From Emergencia sp. 1XD21-10 (lineage in GTDB: Bacteria > Bacillota > Clostridia > Peptostreptococcales > Anaerovoracaceae), in contig NZ_QWEQ01000018.1 of assembly GCF_009936045.1 (NCBI RefSeq), positions 1-64,000 on the forward strand: DNA of 64,000 nt, written 5' to 3'. This document shows, piece after piece, positions 46,347 through 54,247 of the stretch. The position numbers were made by a program, and so were the translations under genes. The notes under the pieces were generated by a model. That model was not told the origin of the DNA. It worked only from the letters and a program-made list of their open reading frames with translations, and made no database searches. The stretch's first letter is position 1. Each line of letters opens with the position of its first letter.

Positions 46347-47465
46347 TTATAACAACTCTTCCGTTACCTTTTTCAACTCTTCTCTAATTGCGATGTGCTG
46401 CGGACATGCTTCCTCACATTTACCGCAACCGATACATTCCTTCGCCTGTTTCAGACCGTGACCGGAAACCAGCCAGCTTTCCTGATGCTGCGCCATGGCT
46501 TTGTCCCGATAAAGGGTCAGGTAGTTCATGGCAGTAAAGGATCCGGAGATGCCAATCTGTATCGGGCAGACCTTTGCGCAATAATTACAGACAGTACACG
46601 GAATCATCGGTATCCTCGCCAGTTCCTCCTGCGCATTTTTCAGCGTTTCTCTCTGCTCTGCAGTAAGTCCTGTAAATTCCCTCATGTAGGACAGATTATC
46701 TTCCATCTGCGCTACATTGCTCATGCCGGAAAGTACTGTCATCACCCCGTCTAAATCAGCCGCAAAGCGAACTGCCCACGAAGCAACCGATGAATCCGGT
46801 TCTGCTTCTTTAAAAATCTTAACGACAGATTCCGGCGGTGTTGCCAACATGCCCCCTTTTACTGGTTCCATAACGATAACCGGCTTGCCGTGTTTTTTTG
46901 CCACTTCGTAACAGCCTCTGGACTGTACAGTCGGATTTTCCCAATCCGCATAGTTAATCTGCAGCTGCACAAACTCCATCTCCGGATGGGCTGTCAGAAT
47001 TTCTTCCAGTTCCTCCGGGGTAGAATGAAAAGAAAATCCGACATGCTTAATCAGTCCCGCCTTTTTCTTTTCCTGCACCCAGTTCCACATATCATACTCG
47101 TCGAAATAACGGCTTCTGCCCTCTCCCAAATTGTGCAGCAAATAAAAATCGAAATATCCTGCGCCTGTCTGTTTCAAAGAAACCTCAAACTGTTCATAGG
47201 CTTCTTCCTTGGTCTTGCAATTAATCCATGCTGCATTCTTTGTGGCTAGCTGAAAGCTTTCCCGTGGATATCTTTCAACCAGCGCCTTGCGAATCGCATC
47301 TTCCGAACCAGCATAAGCCCAGGCTGTATCAAAATATGTAAATCCCGCTTCCATAAACAAATCGACCATTTTACTGGTTTCCTCTACATCGATGACGCCG
47401 TCCTTCTGCGGCAGTCTCATCAATCCGAATCCCAGCTTCTTAATGTCTTTCCCAAGGTCATTCAT
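46347..47465 (-). CDS. aldo/keto reductase with C-terminal 4Fe-4S domain
   Basis: An oxidoreductase of about 372 residues, a distant paralogue of the one at 34409. AKR barrel motifs are MVDLFMEAGFTYFDTAWAYAGSE (split) and FDFYLLHNLGEGR, with GLIKHVGFSFHSTPEEL. The C-terminus has CTVCNYCAKVCP and CIGCGKCEEACPQHI, two ferredoxin-like clusters. I use the ATG at 47465 (MNDLGKDIKK), preceded by AAAAGGAGG, because the longer frame invades the tetR gene. It is co-transcribed with and probably regulated by the upstream TetR protein. Confidence 0.9.
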   Translation of the reverse strand: MNDLGKDIKKLGFGLMRLPQKDGVIDVEETSKMVDLFMEAGFTYFDTAWAYAGSEDAIRKALVERYPRESFQLATKNAAWINCKTKEEAYEQFEVSLKQTGAGYFDFYLLHNLGEGRSRYFDEYDMWNWVQEKKKAGLIKHVGFSFHSTPEELEEILTAHPEMEFVQLQINYADWENPTVQSRGCYEVAKKHGKPVIVMEPVKGGMLATPPESVVKIFKEAEPDSSVASWAVRFAADLDGVMTVLSGMSNVAQMEDNLSYMREFTGLTAEQRETLKNAQEELARIPMIPCTVCNYCAKVCPIQIGISGSFTAMNYLTLYRDKAMAQHQESWLVSGHGLKQAKECIGCGKCEEACPQHIAIREELKKVTEELL

Positions 47466-47488
47466 CACATTTCCTCCTTTTTGTTGAA

Positions 47489-48088
47489 TTAAAGTGCGTA
47501 CGCTTTGAAAATCTCTGGCAGACAGGTCTCGCAAAATTCTTCTGTGCGCGCTCTCAGACTGTAGCTGCCGTCACTTACACTCCAGCAGAACATCTGCCCG
47601 TAAAGTATATCCGCCAAAGTATGGGTTAAAACTTCTGCCGGCGTATCTTTTGCCAGATTTCCTTCTTCTACCCCTGCCTGAATCAATCGGCTGATCGAAT
47701 CCAGATCAAACTTGAGCTTTCCACGGGGACCTGTCTCCTCCGAAGAAGAAATATCAGACAAACTTCTGATCCACTCCTGAGAAAGCTTATATCCGCTGTC
47801 TTCAATACATGCCGAAAAATGCACCATATAATAGATGATTTTTTCTATGAAAGTATCCTGCAGGCTCATGGCCTTATCCAAAACCTCGCTGAAAGCACCA
47901 TATCCAAGCGCAAATACAATATCCTCTTTCTTCTTAAAATAAGTATAAAAGGTGCCCTTCGAAACACCTGCCAGTGCAGTGATCTCGTCAACTGTCGCCT
48001 GAGAAAGTCCTTTCTCTGCGATAATTTTGCTGCCTGCATCCAGCAGTTTTTTCTTTGTTGCAAGGGCAGCAATCTGTCTGCTCGTCAT
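47489..48088 (-). CDS. TetR family transcriptional regulator
   Basis: A 199-residue regulator. The N-terminal helix-turn-helix (KIIAEKGLSQATVDEITALAGVSKGTFYTYFKKKEDI) is typical TetR. The C-terminal ligand domain is not recognised. It is the first gene of a two-gene unit with the reductase, has AAAAAGGAGG before the ATG, and a long perfect dyad lies 33 bp upstream, so autoregulation is likely. Confidence 0.93.
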   Translation of the reverse strand: MTSRQIAALATKKKLLDAGSKIIAEKGLSQATVDEITALAGVSKGTFYTYFKKKEDIVFALGYGAFSEVLDKAMSLQDTFIEKIIYYMVHFSACIEDSGYKLSQEWIRSLSDISSSEETGPRGKLKFDLDSISRLIQAGVEEGNLAKDTPAEVLTHTLADILYGQMFCWSVSDGSYSLRARTEEFCETCLPEIFKAYAL

Positions 48089-48120
48089 AAGCGTGCCTCC
48101 TTTTTCTTTATTATACTGTA

Positions 48121-48155
48121 TAATTGACTATCAGTCAATGACTTATAGTCAATTA
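48121..48155. promoter_or_regulatory. 35-bp near-perfect dyad, probable TetR operator
   Basis: TAATTGACTATcAGTCA, a central A at 48138, and TGACTtATAGTCAATTA mirror each other with one mismatch position per arm. It lies between the tetR start and the terminator of the radical SAM gene, and directly abuts the T-run of that terminator. Confidence 0.75.
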
Positions 48156-48156
48156 T

Positions 48157-48200
48157 AAAAAAACTGCACTGCTTGATATTTCCTCATCAAACAGCGCAGC
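48157..48200 (-). terminator. terminator after the radical SAM gene
   Basis: On the minus strand CTGCGCTGTTTGAT pairs with ATCAAGCAGTGCAG (two mismatches) around an 8-nt loop, followed by seven T. It starts 21 bp after the stop codon. Confidence 0.9.
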
Positions 48201-48220
48201 TTATCTCTTGCAGCATATGT

Positions 48221-49591
48221 TTATTTCCTATCCTGCTCCCACAGTTTATCTGCCACCGGCGCCCAGTTCTTTGCATATTCTGTGCACTTTCCACAAAGAT
48301 GCTCACAGGATTCCGGCGCTTCTAAATCCGTAGATTTTGCTCCGGTCTTCTTTACTAATTCCTGCAGAATTCCTGGGTTTTCCAGCATAGGGCAAGGCCG
48401 CAGATGATTGTCATTAAACGGCTGTCCATCACGATATGCAAGAAATAGCGGCTGACGCAAACAATCAAGAAGTGACTTTTCTTTGATATTAGCGCCGGAG
48501 TAGTGAATAAATACACAAGGTTCCACGTCTCCGTTGGCATTGATATGGCAATACCTTTCCCCTGCCGCAATGCAGCCATGTACAAACTCTCCATCGTTTT
48601 GAAAGTCAATCGCAAATATCTCTTTACCACCTGTAATACCGCGGATTTCCCTGATTTTATCGTGCATATAAACTCTCTGTTCCGGTGTCAAAAGCAGTTC
48701 TGTACTCGCATTGACACCCACCGGCATATAATGGAAATACCATGCAAAAACACAGCCTTTATCGATAAGCATATCCAGGAATTCATCACTGGTTACAGTC
48801 AAATAGTTCTTGCTCGTATAGCAAATCGACACACCGAAAGGAATTCTCTTTTCATGCATCAAATCCATCGCCGCCAAGGCTTTCTGGAAATGGCCTTCTC
48901 CTCTTCTCCCGTCGTTGCTTTCTTCAAAACCCTCAATGCTAACCGATACAAAGAAATTACCTACTCGAAGAAGGTCGTCACAGAATGCTTCATCAATCAG
49001 TGTACCGTTGGTAAACGCATGAAATGCACAATCGCTGTGTTTTTCGCACAGACGGATAATTTCCTTTTTCTTAATCAGCGGTTCGCCGCCGGTGAACAGA
49101 AAAGCGTGAATACCCAATTCTTTACCTTCTGTGATAATTCTATCCATATCCTCAAAAGAAAGGTTCATTTTATCGCCATATTCCGCAGCCCAACAACCGG
49201 TACAGTGCATATTGCACGCTGTTGTAGGGTCCATCAGAATAATCCATGGAATATTGCACTGGTATCTTTCAGACATTTTCAGAGAAGTCTTGTAACCACG
49301 AAAACCAGACTCATATCCGGCATTTAAAGCAAAGGTCTTCAAAATATGCGGATCCACATTGCGCAAAATATTTTGTGTATAATGGGTCCACTTGCTATTC
49401 GGGTCTTTTGCCAGCTTTCTCAAAAGTTCATAGGAAGAACCTTCCCATGCGTCTCCTAAAATTTTCTCCAGCATATTAATCATAGGAAGCATAACTTCGG
49501 TCAAATCCTTTTCCTGTCCCTTGTTGATAATCGACTCCAAGCCTTTTTCGAAGGCTTTTCTTTCCATGATATGTTTTACATCCTTTACCAA
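48221..49591 (-). CDS. radical SAM protein with C-terminal cysteine-rich (SPASM-like) region
   Basis: A 456-residue radical SAM enzyme. The cluster motif is CNMHCTGCW (CxxxCxxC), within IILMDPTTACNMHCTGCWAA, followed by FLFTGGEPLIKKKE and FTNGTLIDEAFCDD. Late cysteines (GERYCHINANGDVEPCVF, LRPCPMLENP, CEHLCGKCTEY) suggest SPASM-type auxiliary clusters. An N-terminal helical extension of about 130 residues has no motif I know. The start is TTG at 49591 with GGAGG nine bases upstream. The leader contains a cobalamin riboswitch and terminator, so B12 probably represses it. The substrate is unknown. Confidence 0.88.
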   Translation of the reverse strand: MVKDVKHIMERKAFEKGLESIINKGQEKDLTEVMLPMINMLEKILGDAWEGSSYELLRKLAKDPNSKWTHYTQNILRNVDPHILKTFALNAGYESGFRGYKTSLKMSERYQCNIPWIILMDPTTACNMHCTGCWAAEYGDKMNLSFEDMDRIITEGKELGIHAFLFTGGEPLIKKKEIIRLCEKHSDCAFHAFTNGTLIDEAFCDDLLRVGNFFVSVSIEGFEESNDGRRGEGHFQKALAAMDLMHEKRIPFGVSICYTSKNYLTVTSDEFLDMLIDKGCVFAWYFHYMPVGVNASTELLLTPEQRVYMHDKIREIRGITGGKEIFAIDFQNDGEFVHGCIAAGERYCHINANGDVEPCVFIHYSGANIKEKSLLDCLRQPLFLAYRDGQPFNDNHLRPCPMLENPGILQELVKKTGAKSTDLEAPESCEHLCGKCTEYAKNWAPVADKLWEQDRK

Positions 49592-49702
49592 AATATTCCA
49601 CCTCCAGTTTATTCGTCTCTATGAAGATATATTTCCTTTTTTTCGTAACATATTATACTGCACTTTTCAAAAATTAGAACTAGACAATTTCCTGGATTTG
49701 AC

Positions 49703-49732
49703 TAATCAAAAGCTGCACCAAAATGGTGCAGC
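49703..49732 (-). terminator. riboswitch expression-platform terminator
   Basis: On the minus strand GCTGCACCA, a TTT loop and TGGTGCAGC form a perfect 9-bp stem followed by TTTTGATTAG. It lies 9 bases past the riboswitch B12 box and 112 bp before the radical SAM start. It would be the OFF switch when cobalamin binds. Confidence 0.85.
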
Positions 49733-49740
49733 CCGTATTT

Positions 49741-49900
49741 TCTGCATGTCTCCTAACTCAGAGGGCATCGTTCTTACTCACCTTCCCGTTTCCAGGGGCT
49801 AGTCTAAAACCCTCGAACAAGAACTCTCCCTTACAGTGGCGGTACCGTGCAGGATTCTCACCTGCTTCCATCTTAGCGCCCAATCCAATCGGGAGAACAT
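49741..49900 (-). ncRNA. cobalamin (B12) riboswitch
   Basis: On the minus strand the conserved core is present in order: GCAGGTGAGAATCCTGC (49849-49865), then CCGCCACTGT (49833-49842), then GGAAACGGGAAGG (49781-49793), then the B12 box GGAGACATGCAGA (49741-49753). These match the cobalamin class. It lies in the leader of the radical SAM gene, starting at the end of the ABC permease gene. Followed by a terminator, it should act by transcriptional attenuation. Confidence 0.93.
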
Positions 49901-49903
49901 GAT

Positions 49904-50689
49904 TTAATAAATATCTTTTTTTACATACCGCAAATAGCCGGCTCCAATCCCAAGCAGCCCAATTACCATCCCGATTGCGACCAGTGTCCCATCGAGACTG
50001 CCCGCTGTCACGATATCCGCTCCTTCGCAGTAGGCGAAAGGCGTCACATATTTTAAAAACGCCGCCGCTTCCGCAATGTTGGCAATGAGATTCAGAAAAT
50101 ACATCATAAAAGCGATGCCAAGTCCGGCGCCCACGCTGCCTTTACGTGTGAAAGCAGAAATCCCGAAGCAAATCCCCGCCAGCTCCAGTTGCAGCAGATA
50201 ATACGCAAGATGCAGCAAATTGATTTCCCTCCAGGGAATCGCTTCACCTACCGCCGCTATAGCGCACACAGAAATCCCATAAACCAGCAGATTCATCGCC
50301 GTCACCTGCACCAATACCGCAAGGAGTTTTTCCGTCACGACCCGCCTGCGGCTAATCGGATGGGTCAGCAGGAATTCAGCCGTTCCATCTTTTTCTTCCT
50401 TGCTCAAAATGCCAGCCGCGCACAGACAGGCATAGAATGCGCCGCCAAGCCCCAGCACATTCCCACATTCAATAGCATAAAATCCGGTCAGCATGCCGAA
50501 GTTCAGACGGTCCATTCCAAAAGCGTCGGAAAAAGAGCCCATGGAAGCAAACACATCGCCAACACTCTCCATCTGTCCTTTCATCTCCGGAAAGAGGAAG
50601 ATGCAAACTGCCAGAAGAAAAGAAATGGCAGCAGTCCAAATCAAAAACGAAACGCGTCCCTGTCTCAACTCATGTCTAACCAATATCAC
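49904..50689 (-). CDS. ABC-2 type transporter permease
   Basis: A 261-residue membrane permease with six predicted segments. It begins MILVRHELRQGRVSFLIW, typical of ABC-2 exporters of this type. AEFLLTHPISRRRVVTEKLLA is the conserved cytoplasmic loop of the family. Its start overlaps the ATPase stop by 4 bp. With the TetR gene it forms a three-gene exporter unit, probably for a drug, lipid or peptide. Confidence 0.9.
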   Translation of the reverse strand: MILVRHELRQGRVSFLIWTAAISFLLAVCIFLFPEMKGQMESVGDVFASMGSFSDAFGMDRLNFGMLTGFYAIECGNVLGLGGAFYACLCAAGILSKEEKDGTAEFLLTHPISRRRVVTEKLLAVLVQVTAMNLLVYGISVCAIAAVGEAIPWREINLLHLAYYLLQLELAGICFGISAFTRKGSVGAGLGIAFMMYFLNLIANIAEAAAFLKYVTPFAYCEGADIVTAGSLDGTLVAIGMVIGLLGIGAGYLRYVKKDIY

Positions 50690-51567
50690 AGCGCCTCACC
50701 ATCCTTTTCATAATAGTGAAGAAATACCTCTTCCAAATCCGGCTCAGATACGGCGAGATCCGTAATCTGTCCATCCGCAAGCCTTCTCAGCAACTTGTTC
50801 ATATCGCCGCTGTAAAGAAAGCTGGTCTGCCCCGCAATCTCTTTCCGGTCACGAATTCCGCAAAGTCCGTCAAGATTTACGCTGCCGCAAACCGCAACAC
50901 GCCTGGCGCTGGTGCGAGAAAGCGCCTCTACACGATCGCAGGCAATGATCTTCCCTTCACGAATGATTGCGGCACGGCTGCAGTTTCGCTGCACCTCTGA
51001 CAAAATATGACTGGACAAAAAAATAGTCGTTCCATCTGCATTGCGCTCCCGAAGGATTTCAAAAAATTCTTTCTGCATCAGTGGGTCAAGACCGCTGGTC
51101 GGTTCGTCCAGAATTAAAATTTCCGGCTGATGCTGCAGCGCGCAGACAATGGCGACTTTTTTCCTGTTACCAAAAGAGAGTTCCTCCACTTTTCGTTTCT
51201 CAGAAAGTTGTAATCTTTCACAAAGCCGCACAGCTTCCTTTCTGCAGTCCTTTTTTCGCAAGTCCGCAGACAGCTTCAAGATATCTTTCACCCGCATTCC
51301 GCGATAAAAAATTGCTTCCGACGGAAGATATCCAGTCCTGGCAAGAATCTGCTCTCTTTCTTCGCAAGCAGCAAGTCCGCTCACCCAGGCGTCTCCTCCG
51401 GTCTTTTTTATGAGCCCCATCATCGTGCGGATTGTCGTAGATTTCCCTGCGCCGTTGGGACCGATGAATCCAAAGAATTCTCCTTCGGAAACGGTCAGAC
51501 TGACGCCGGAGATTCCCCGGTTTTTTCCATAATATTTAGTCAAATTTTCTAACTTGATTGCATCCAT
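50686..51567 (-). CDS. ABC transporter ATP-binding protein
   Basis: A 293-residue ATPase partner of the ABC-2 permease. Walker A is GPNGAGKSTTIRTMMG, the signature is LSFGNRKKVAIVCAL, Walker B is ILILDEPTSGLDPLMQ, and the switch His is in SSHILSEVQ. The signature reads LSFGN where LSGGQ is usual, as in several drug and bacitracin exporters of this branch. It starts 4 bp after the TetR gene. Confidence 0.93.
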   Translation of the reverse strand: MDAIKLENLTKYYGKNRGISGVSLTVSEGEFFGFIGPNGAGKSTTIRTMMGLIKKTGGDAWVSGLAACEEREQILARTGYLPSEAIFYRGMRVKDILKLSADLRKKDCRKEAVRLCERLQLSEKRKVEELSFGNRKKVAIVCALQHQPEILILDEPTSGLDPLMQKEFFEILRERNADGTTIFLSSHILSEVQRNCSRAAIIREGKIIACDRVEALSRTSARRVAVCGSVNLDGLCGIRDRKEIAGQTSFLYSGDMNKLLRRLADGQITDLAVSEPDLEEVFLHYYEKDGEAL

Positions 51568-51571
51568 CTCG

Positions 51572-52183
51572 TCACTCCTTCCGAAGATAAATACTTTTCC
51601 AAAATGCGATCAGTCTGGTAAAATCCTTTTCCATTTCTGCGGTATTCACAGGTCCTCGCTGCACCATCTCCCACAGATATCCTTCCGACGCCCAGTACAT
51701 CTCCCTGTACATCATGGGAATATCCAGTCCCGGCACAAACTGCGCCGGATCAAAGTTGATACGGGCGCGATCCGCTTTCAGGTTAAAATACCGGTGATAG
51801 CTTTCAGAAACAGCTGCGCAGATTTCCGGGTCCTTTTCGTAAAATGCTTTGATGGTAAAATTCGCCATGTCCGGATACTGACTGATCAGTTCCATTTTTG
51901 CCCGCATGCCCCGTTCCATGCTCTCAAACAGCCCCTGCTGGCTGTAGCATTCGCATTCGGTCAAATAAGCAATGGTCTTCTTTGCACAAGTATCCCACAA
52001 AAACAGATATAATTCCTTCTTGTTGTGAAAATAGTGGAACAGCAGCGATTTGCTGATTCCCGCTGCCTCTGCGATTTCACGCATAGGACTGTTATGATAG
52101 GTATTCTGCGAAAAAACTTTGTAGCCAGCATTGATGATTGCCTGCTGCTTTTCTTCCGGCAGAGAAAAAAACTTTTCGTTCAT
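51572..52183 (-). CDS. TetR family transcriptional regulator
   Basis: A 203-residue regulator at the head of the exporter operon. The helix-turn-helix is KVFSQNTYHNSPMREIAEAAGISKSLLFHYFHNKKELYLFLW. The C-terminal domain shows no motif I know. GAAGGAGACG precedes the ATG. Direct repeats flanking its -10 box are candidate operators for autoregulation. Confidence 0.92.
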   Translation of the reverse strand: MNEKFFSLPEEKQQAIINAGYKVFSQNTYHNSPMREIAEAAGISKSLLFHYFHNKKELYLFLWDTCAKKTIAYLTECECYSQQGLFESMERGMRAKMELISQYPDMANFTIKAFYEKDPEICAAVSESYHRYFNLKADRARINFDPAQFVPGLDIPMMYREMYWASEGYLWEMVQRGPVNTAEMEKDFTRLIAFWKSIYLRKE

Positions 52184-52201
52184 AGCGTCTCCTTCATTCC
52201 C

Positions 52202-52245
52202 GACCGATTTTATTCTATTATAAAGCCGTTGACCGATTTTGAGAA
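52202..52245 (-). promoter_or_regulatory. tetR-ABC promoter with direct repeats
   Basis: On the minus strand TTCTCA (52240-52245), 17 bp and TATAAT (52217-52222) form a promoter. AAAATCGGTC occurs twice as a direct repeat (52231-52240 and 52202-52211), 29 bp apart, one in the spacer and one after the -10. Confidence 0.65.
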
Positions 52246-52303
52246 GGGTGCAATTCCTTCTATCCAGTTTCCTGGTATTTTCCTACGGCAGGTTTTGCAT
52301 ATG

Positions 52304-52607
52304 ATTGTGCATATGTCGCCACTTCATCACTAATTTGCACAACTTCCACTCCTGCTGGTTGTGCAAATCCTACTGCCCACGCTGCCTCTTGCACAACTTT
52401 TGCGCTCCGTAACGCGAAAAAACATTTTTTTCATCAAAAAAGTTGTGCAAAACGAGTCATTTTTATCTTGCTTTGCACAACATACATAATATTAAACGCC
52501 ACGATTTTCGTAAAAGTTGTGCAAATTACTTTTTTCAAGCTTTCCCTGCACAACCGAACCAACAAAAAGTTGTGTAGAAACAATTTTTATCGCATCATCT
52601 GCACAAC
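52304..52607. repeat. array E: inverted GTTGTGCA / TGCACAAC pairs with helical phasing
   Basis: The 496-bp gap between the GntR gene and the tetR gene has no gene. GTTGTGCA is at 52358, 52442 and 52516, with one-mismatch copies at 52304 and 52569. TGCACAAC is at 52336, 52390, 52474, 52548 and 52600. Each GTTGTGCA is followed by TGCACAAC after 32, 32, 32, 32 and 31 bp. The return distances are 22, 52, 42 and 21 bp, again near multiples of 10.5. The word is the same as in array C, but the sequence between words is unrelated. Array E lies upstream of the tetR promoter. Confidence 0.85.
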
Positions 52608-52679
52608 CGCAATCTGAAAACGCGTATCTCCCGCAATACATTCTTCTGACCCTGCGATTAAATATCACAGATAACGCAA

Positions 52680-53669
52680 TCACATGCTCCGCTTCTTGTT
52701 CATCACCCGTTTAATCTGATCTACCACGTGGAGAAAAGACCCCTTGTCCACCTTATAACTATAGGAAACCAGTTCCCCGCCCCGCTCGCAAAAGCTGCGC
52801 AAAAACTGCTTTTCCTTAGACGCGATAAAGGTTTCATAGCCTTCCGGCACGATGACTACATCGTTCTCAGCAAAGAACTGTTCCTCTTTTCCAAAGAACC
52901 CCGCAAGCTGCGTCGCCATCCCTTCACTCCAGCTGCCCAGCCCCTGGCAGTTATTTCTGACTACACCCGCGAATGCGTCGCTGGCGCAGAAAATGCCCAC
53001 CTTCTGCGTATCTCCAATTTTAGCCAGACGGACAATGGTATGCACCGACGGCGTCATGGCAACCATCGCAAGCGGTTTATTGCTTCTTAGGTAGGATTCC
53101 ACCTCTGTAAAATGGGTGGACGTAGTTAAAATCAAATCGTAATCCGCATTGAGACTTTCCGCCGCTTCCTCGATTCTATCAAGATCAAAGGCTGCCGTCT
53201 CAGCATAGCCAATCTGGGAAAGCTGCCCCTCAATCATCTGTAGCGTCTCAGGATTACAGTCCACCAAAGCAACCTTCACCACATCGTATTTTTCCGCAAG
53301 CCCCCTCAGCTTCAGATCTAGATAGATTTCCATTTCTCTCGGCGTAAACCCCAGACTTTCCAGTCTGGTGAAGAGTTGGTCGATTGCTATCATGGCTTTT
53401 TCTTTACGGCTGGCAAAATCCTCTTTCTGATCTATGACAAAAGAACCGCTGCCCTGTACCATCTCGACAAAGCCCTGCTCCTCCAGATATTCATAAGCGT
53501 GCTTAATGGTGCCGCACGCTACGCCGATTTCTCCGGAAAGATCCCGCACCGTTGGCAATTTAAACCCCGCAGCCAGCTTCCCGTCTTTAATTGCATCGGA
53601 AATTCGCTCCGCAATTTGCTTGTAAATCGGCTTTTGACCTGCCGTGTCCAGTTTAAAATCCACAAACAT
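52680..53669 (-). CDS. GntR family transcriptional regulator
   Basis: A 329-residue regulator. The N-terminal winged helix-turn-helix (KPIYKQIAERISDAIKDGKLAAGFKLPTVRDLSGEIGVACGTIKHAYEYLEEQGFVEMVQGSGSFV, read in parts) is GntR of the YtrA-like type. The C-terminal 230 residues resemble a ligand-binding domain without a motif I can name. It starts 2 bp after the hydratase beta gene as the last gene of that operon. Operator-like TGTATCA dyads upstream of the operon are its candidate targets. Confidence 0.88.
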   Translation of the reverse strand: MFVDFKLDTAGQKPIYKQIAERISDAIKDGKLAAGFKLPTVRDLSGEIGVACGTIKHAYEYLEEQGFVEMVQGSGSFVIDQKEDFASRKEKAMIAIDQLFTRLESLGFTPREMEIYLDLKLRGLAEKYDVVKVALVDCNPETLQMIEGQLSQIGYAETAAFDLDRIEEAAESLNADYDLILTTSTHFTEVESYLRSNKPLAMVAMTPSVHTIVRLAKIGDTQKVGIFCASDAFAGVVRNNCQGLGSWSEGMATQLAGFFGKEEQFFAENDVVIVPEGYETFIASKEKQFLRSFCERGGELVSYSYKVDKGSFLHVVDQIKRVMNKKRSM

Positions 53670-53671
53670 AG

Positions 53672-54229
53672 CTATTTCTCCACGGCAAGATATGCTTTCC
53701 TGCCATCTTCATACAGATTATTTCCCTGACTATCGATGATCACAACTGCCGGAAGGTTTTCCACTTCCAAACGGCGCACCGCCTCTGCGCCCAAATCTTC
53801 ATAGCAGACTACTTCCGCTTTTTTGATGCACTTGGCAAGGAGCGCTCCAGCACCGCCGATGGCGCCAAAGTATACCGCACCGTTTCGTTTCATGGCCTCG
53901 ATTACCTCTGGCGAACGCTTGCCTTTTCCAATCATGCCCTTAAGGCCCAAATCCAAAAGCGCCGGTGCATATGCGTCCATACGGTAGCTGGTCGTTGGTC
54001 CCGCAGAACCGATTACCTGGCCCGGTTTTGCCGGTGCAGGTCCTACATAGTAAATAATGCTGTCCTTCACATCAATGGGAAGCGCCTTTCCCTCTGCCAA
54101 AAGTTCGCAAAGCCGCTTGTGCGCAGCATCTCTTCCCGTATAAATCACGCCACTAATCAGTACATTATCTCCTGCGCGCAGGTCTTTTGTCTTATCTGCC
54201 GTCAGCGGCATCGTAATTTTCTTCTCCAT
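53672..54229 (-). CDS. class I fumarate hydratase-type beta subunit (possible mesaconase)
   Basis: The C-terminal-type subunit of a two-part class I iron-sulfur hydro-lyase, 185 residues. Family motifs are LRAGDNVLISGVIYTGRDAAH, YYVGPAPAKPGQVIGSAGPTTSYRMD and GKGKRSPEV. Class I fumarases commonly also hydrate mesaconate. In the methylaspartate pathway mesaconate must be hydrated to (S)-citramalate, and no other hydratase is present here, so mesaconase is a reasonable alternative. It lies 18 bp after the alpha gene. Confidence 0.9.
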   Translation of the reverse strand: MEKKITMPLTADKTKDLRAGDNVLISGVIYTGRDAAHKRLCELLAEGKALPIDVKDSIIYYVGPAPAKPGQVIGSAGPTTSYRMDAYAPALLDLGLKGMIGKGKRSPEVIEAMKRNGAVYFGAIGGAGALLAKCIKKAEVVCYEDLGAEAVRRLEVENLPAVVIIDSQGNNLYEDGRKAYLAVEK

Positions 54230-54247
54230 ATCTTTCCGCCTCTCCTT

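Noticed and set aside
34409-47465. The two aldo/keto reductase genes as a recent duplication
   Set aside because: They share domain architecture, but the sequences and lengths differ widely and flanking genes are unrelated, so they are old paralogues.
52202-52240. The AAAATCGGTC direct repeats, 29 bp apart, as a sixth array
   Set aside because: There are only two copies, in direct orientation and overlapping a promoter, which fits an ordinary operator pair.
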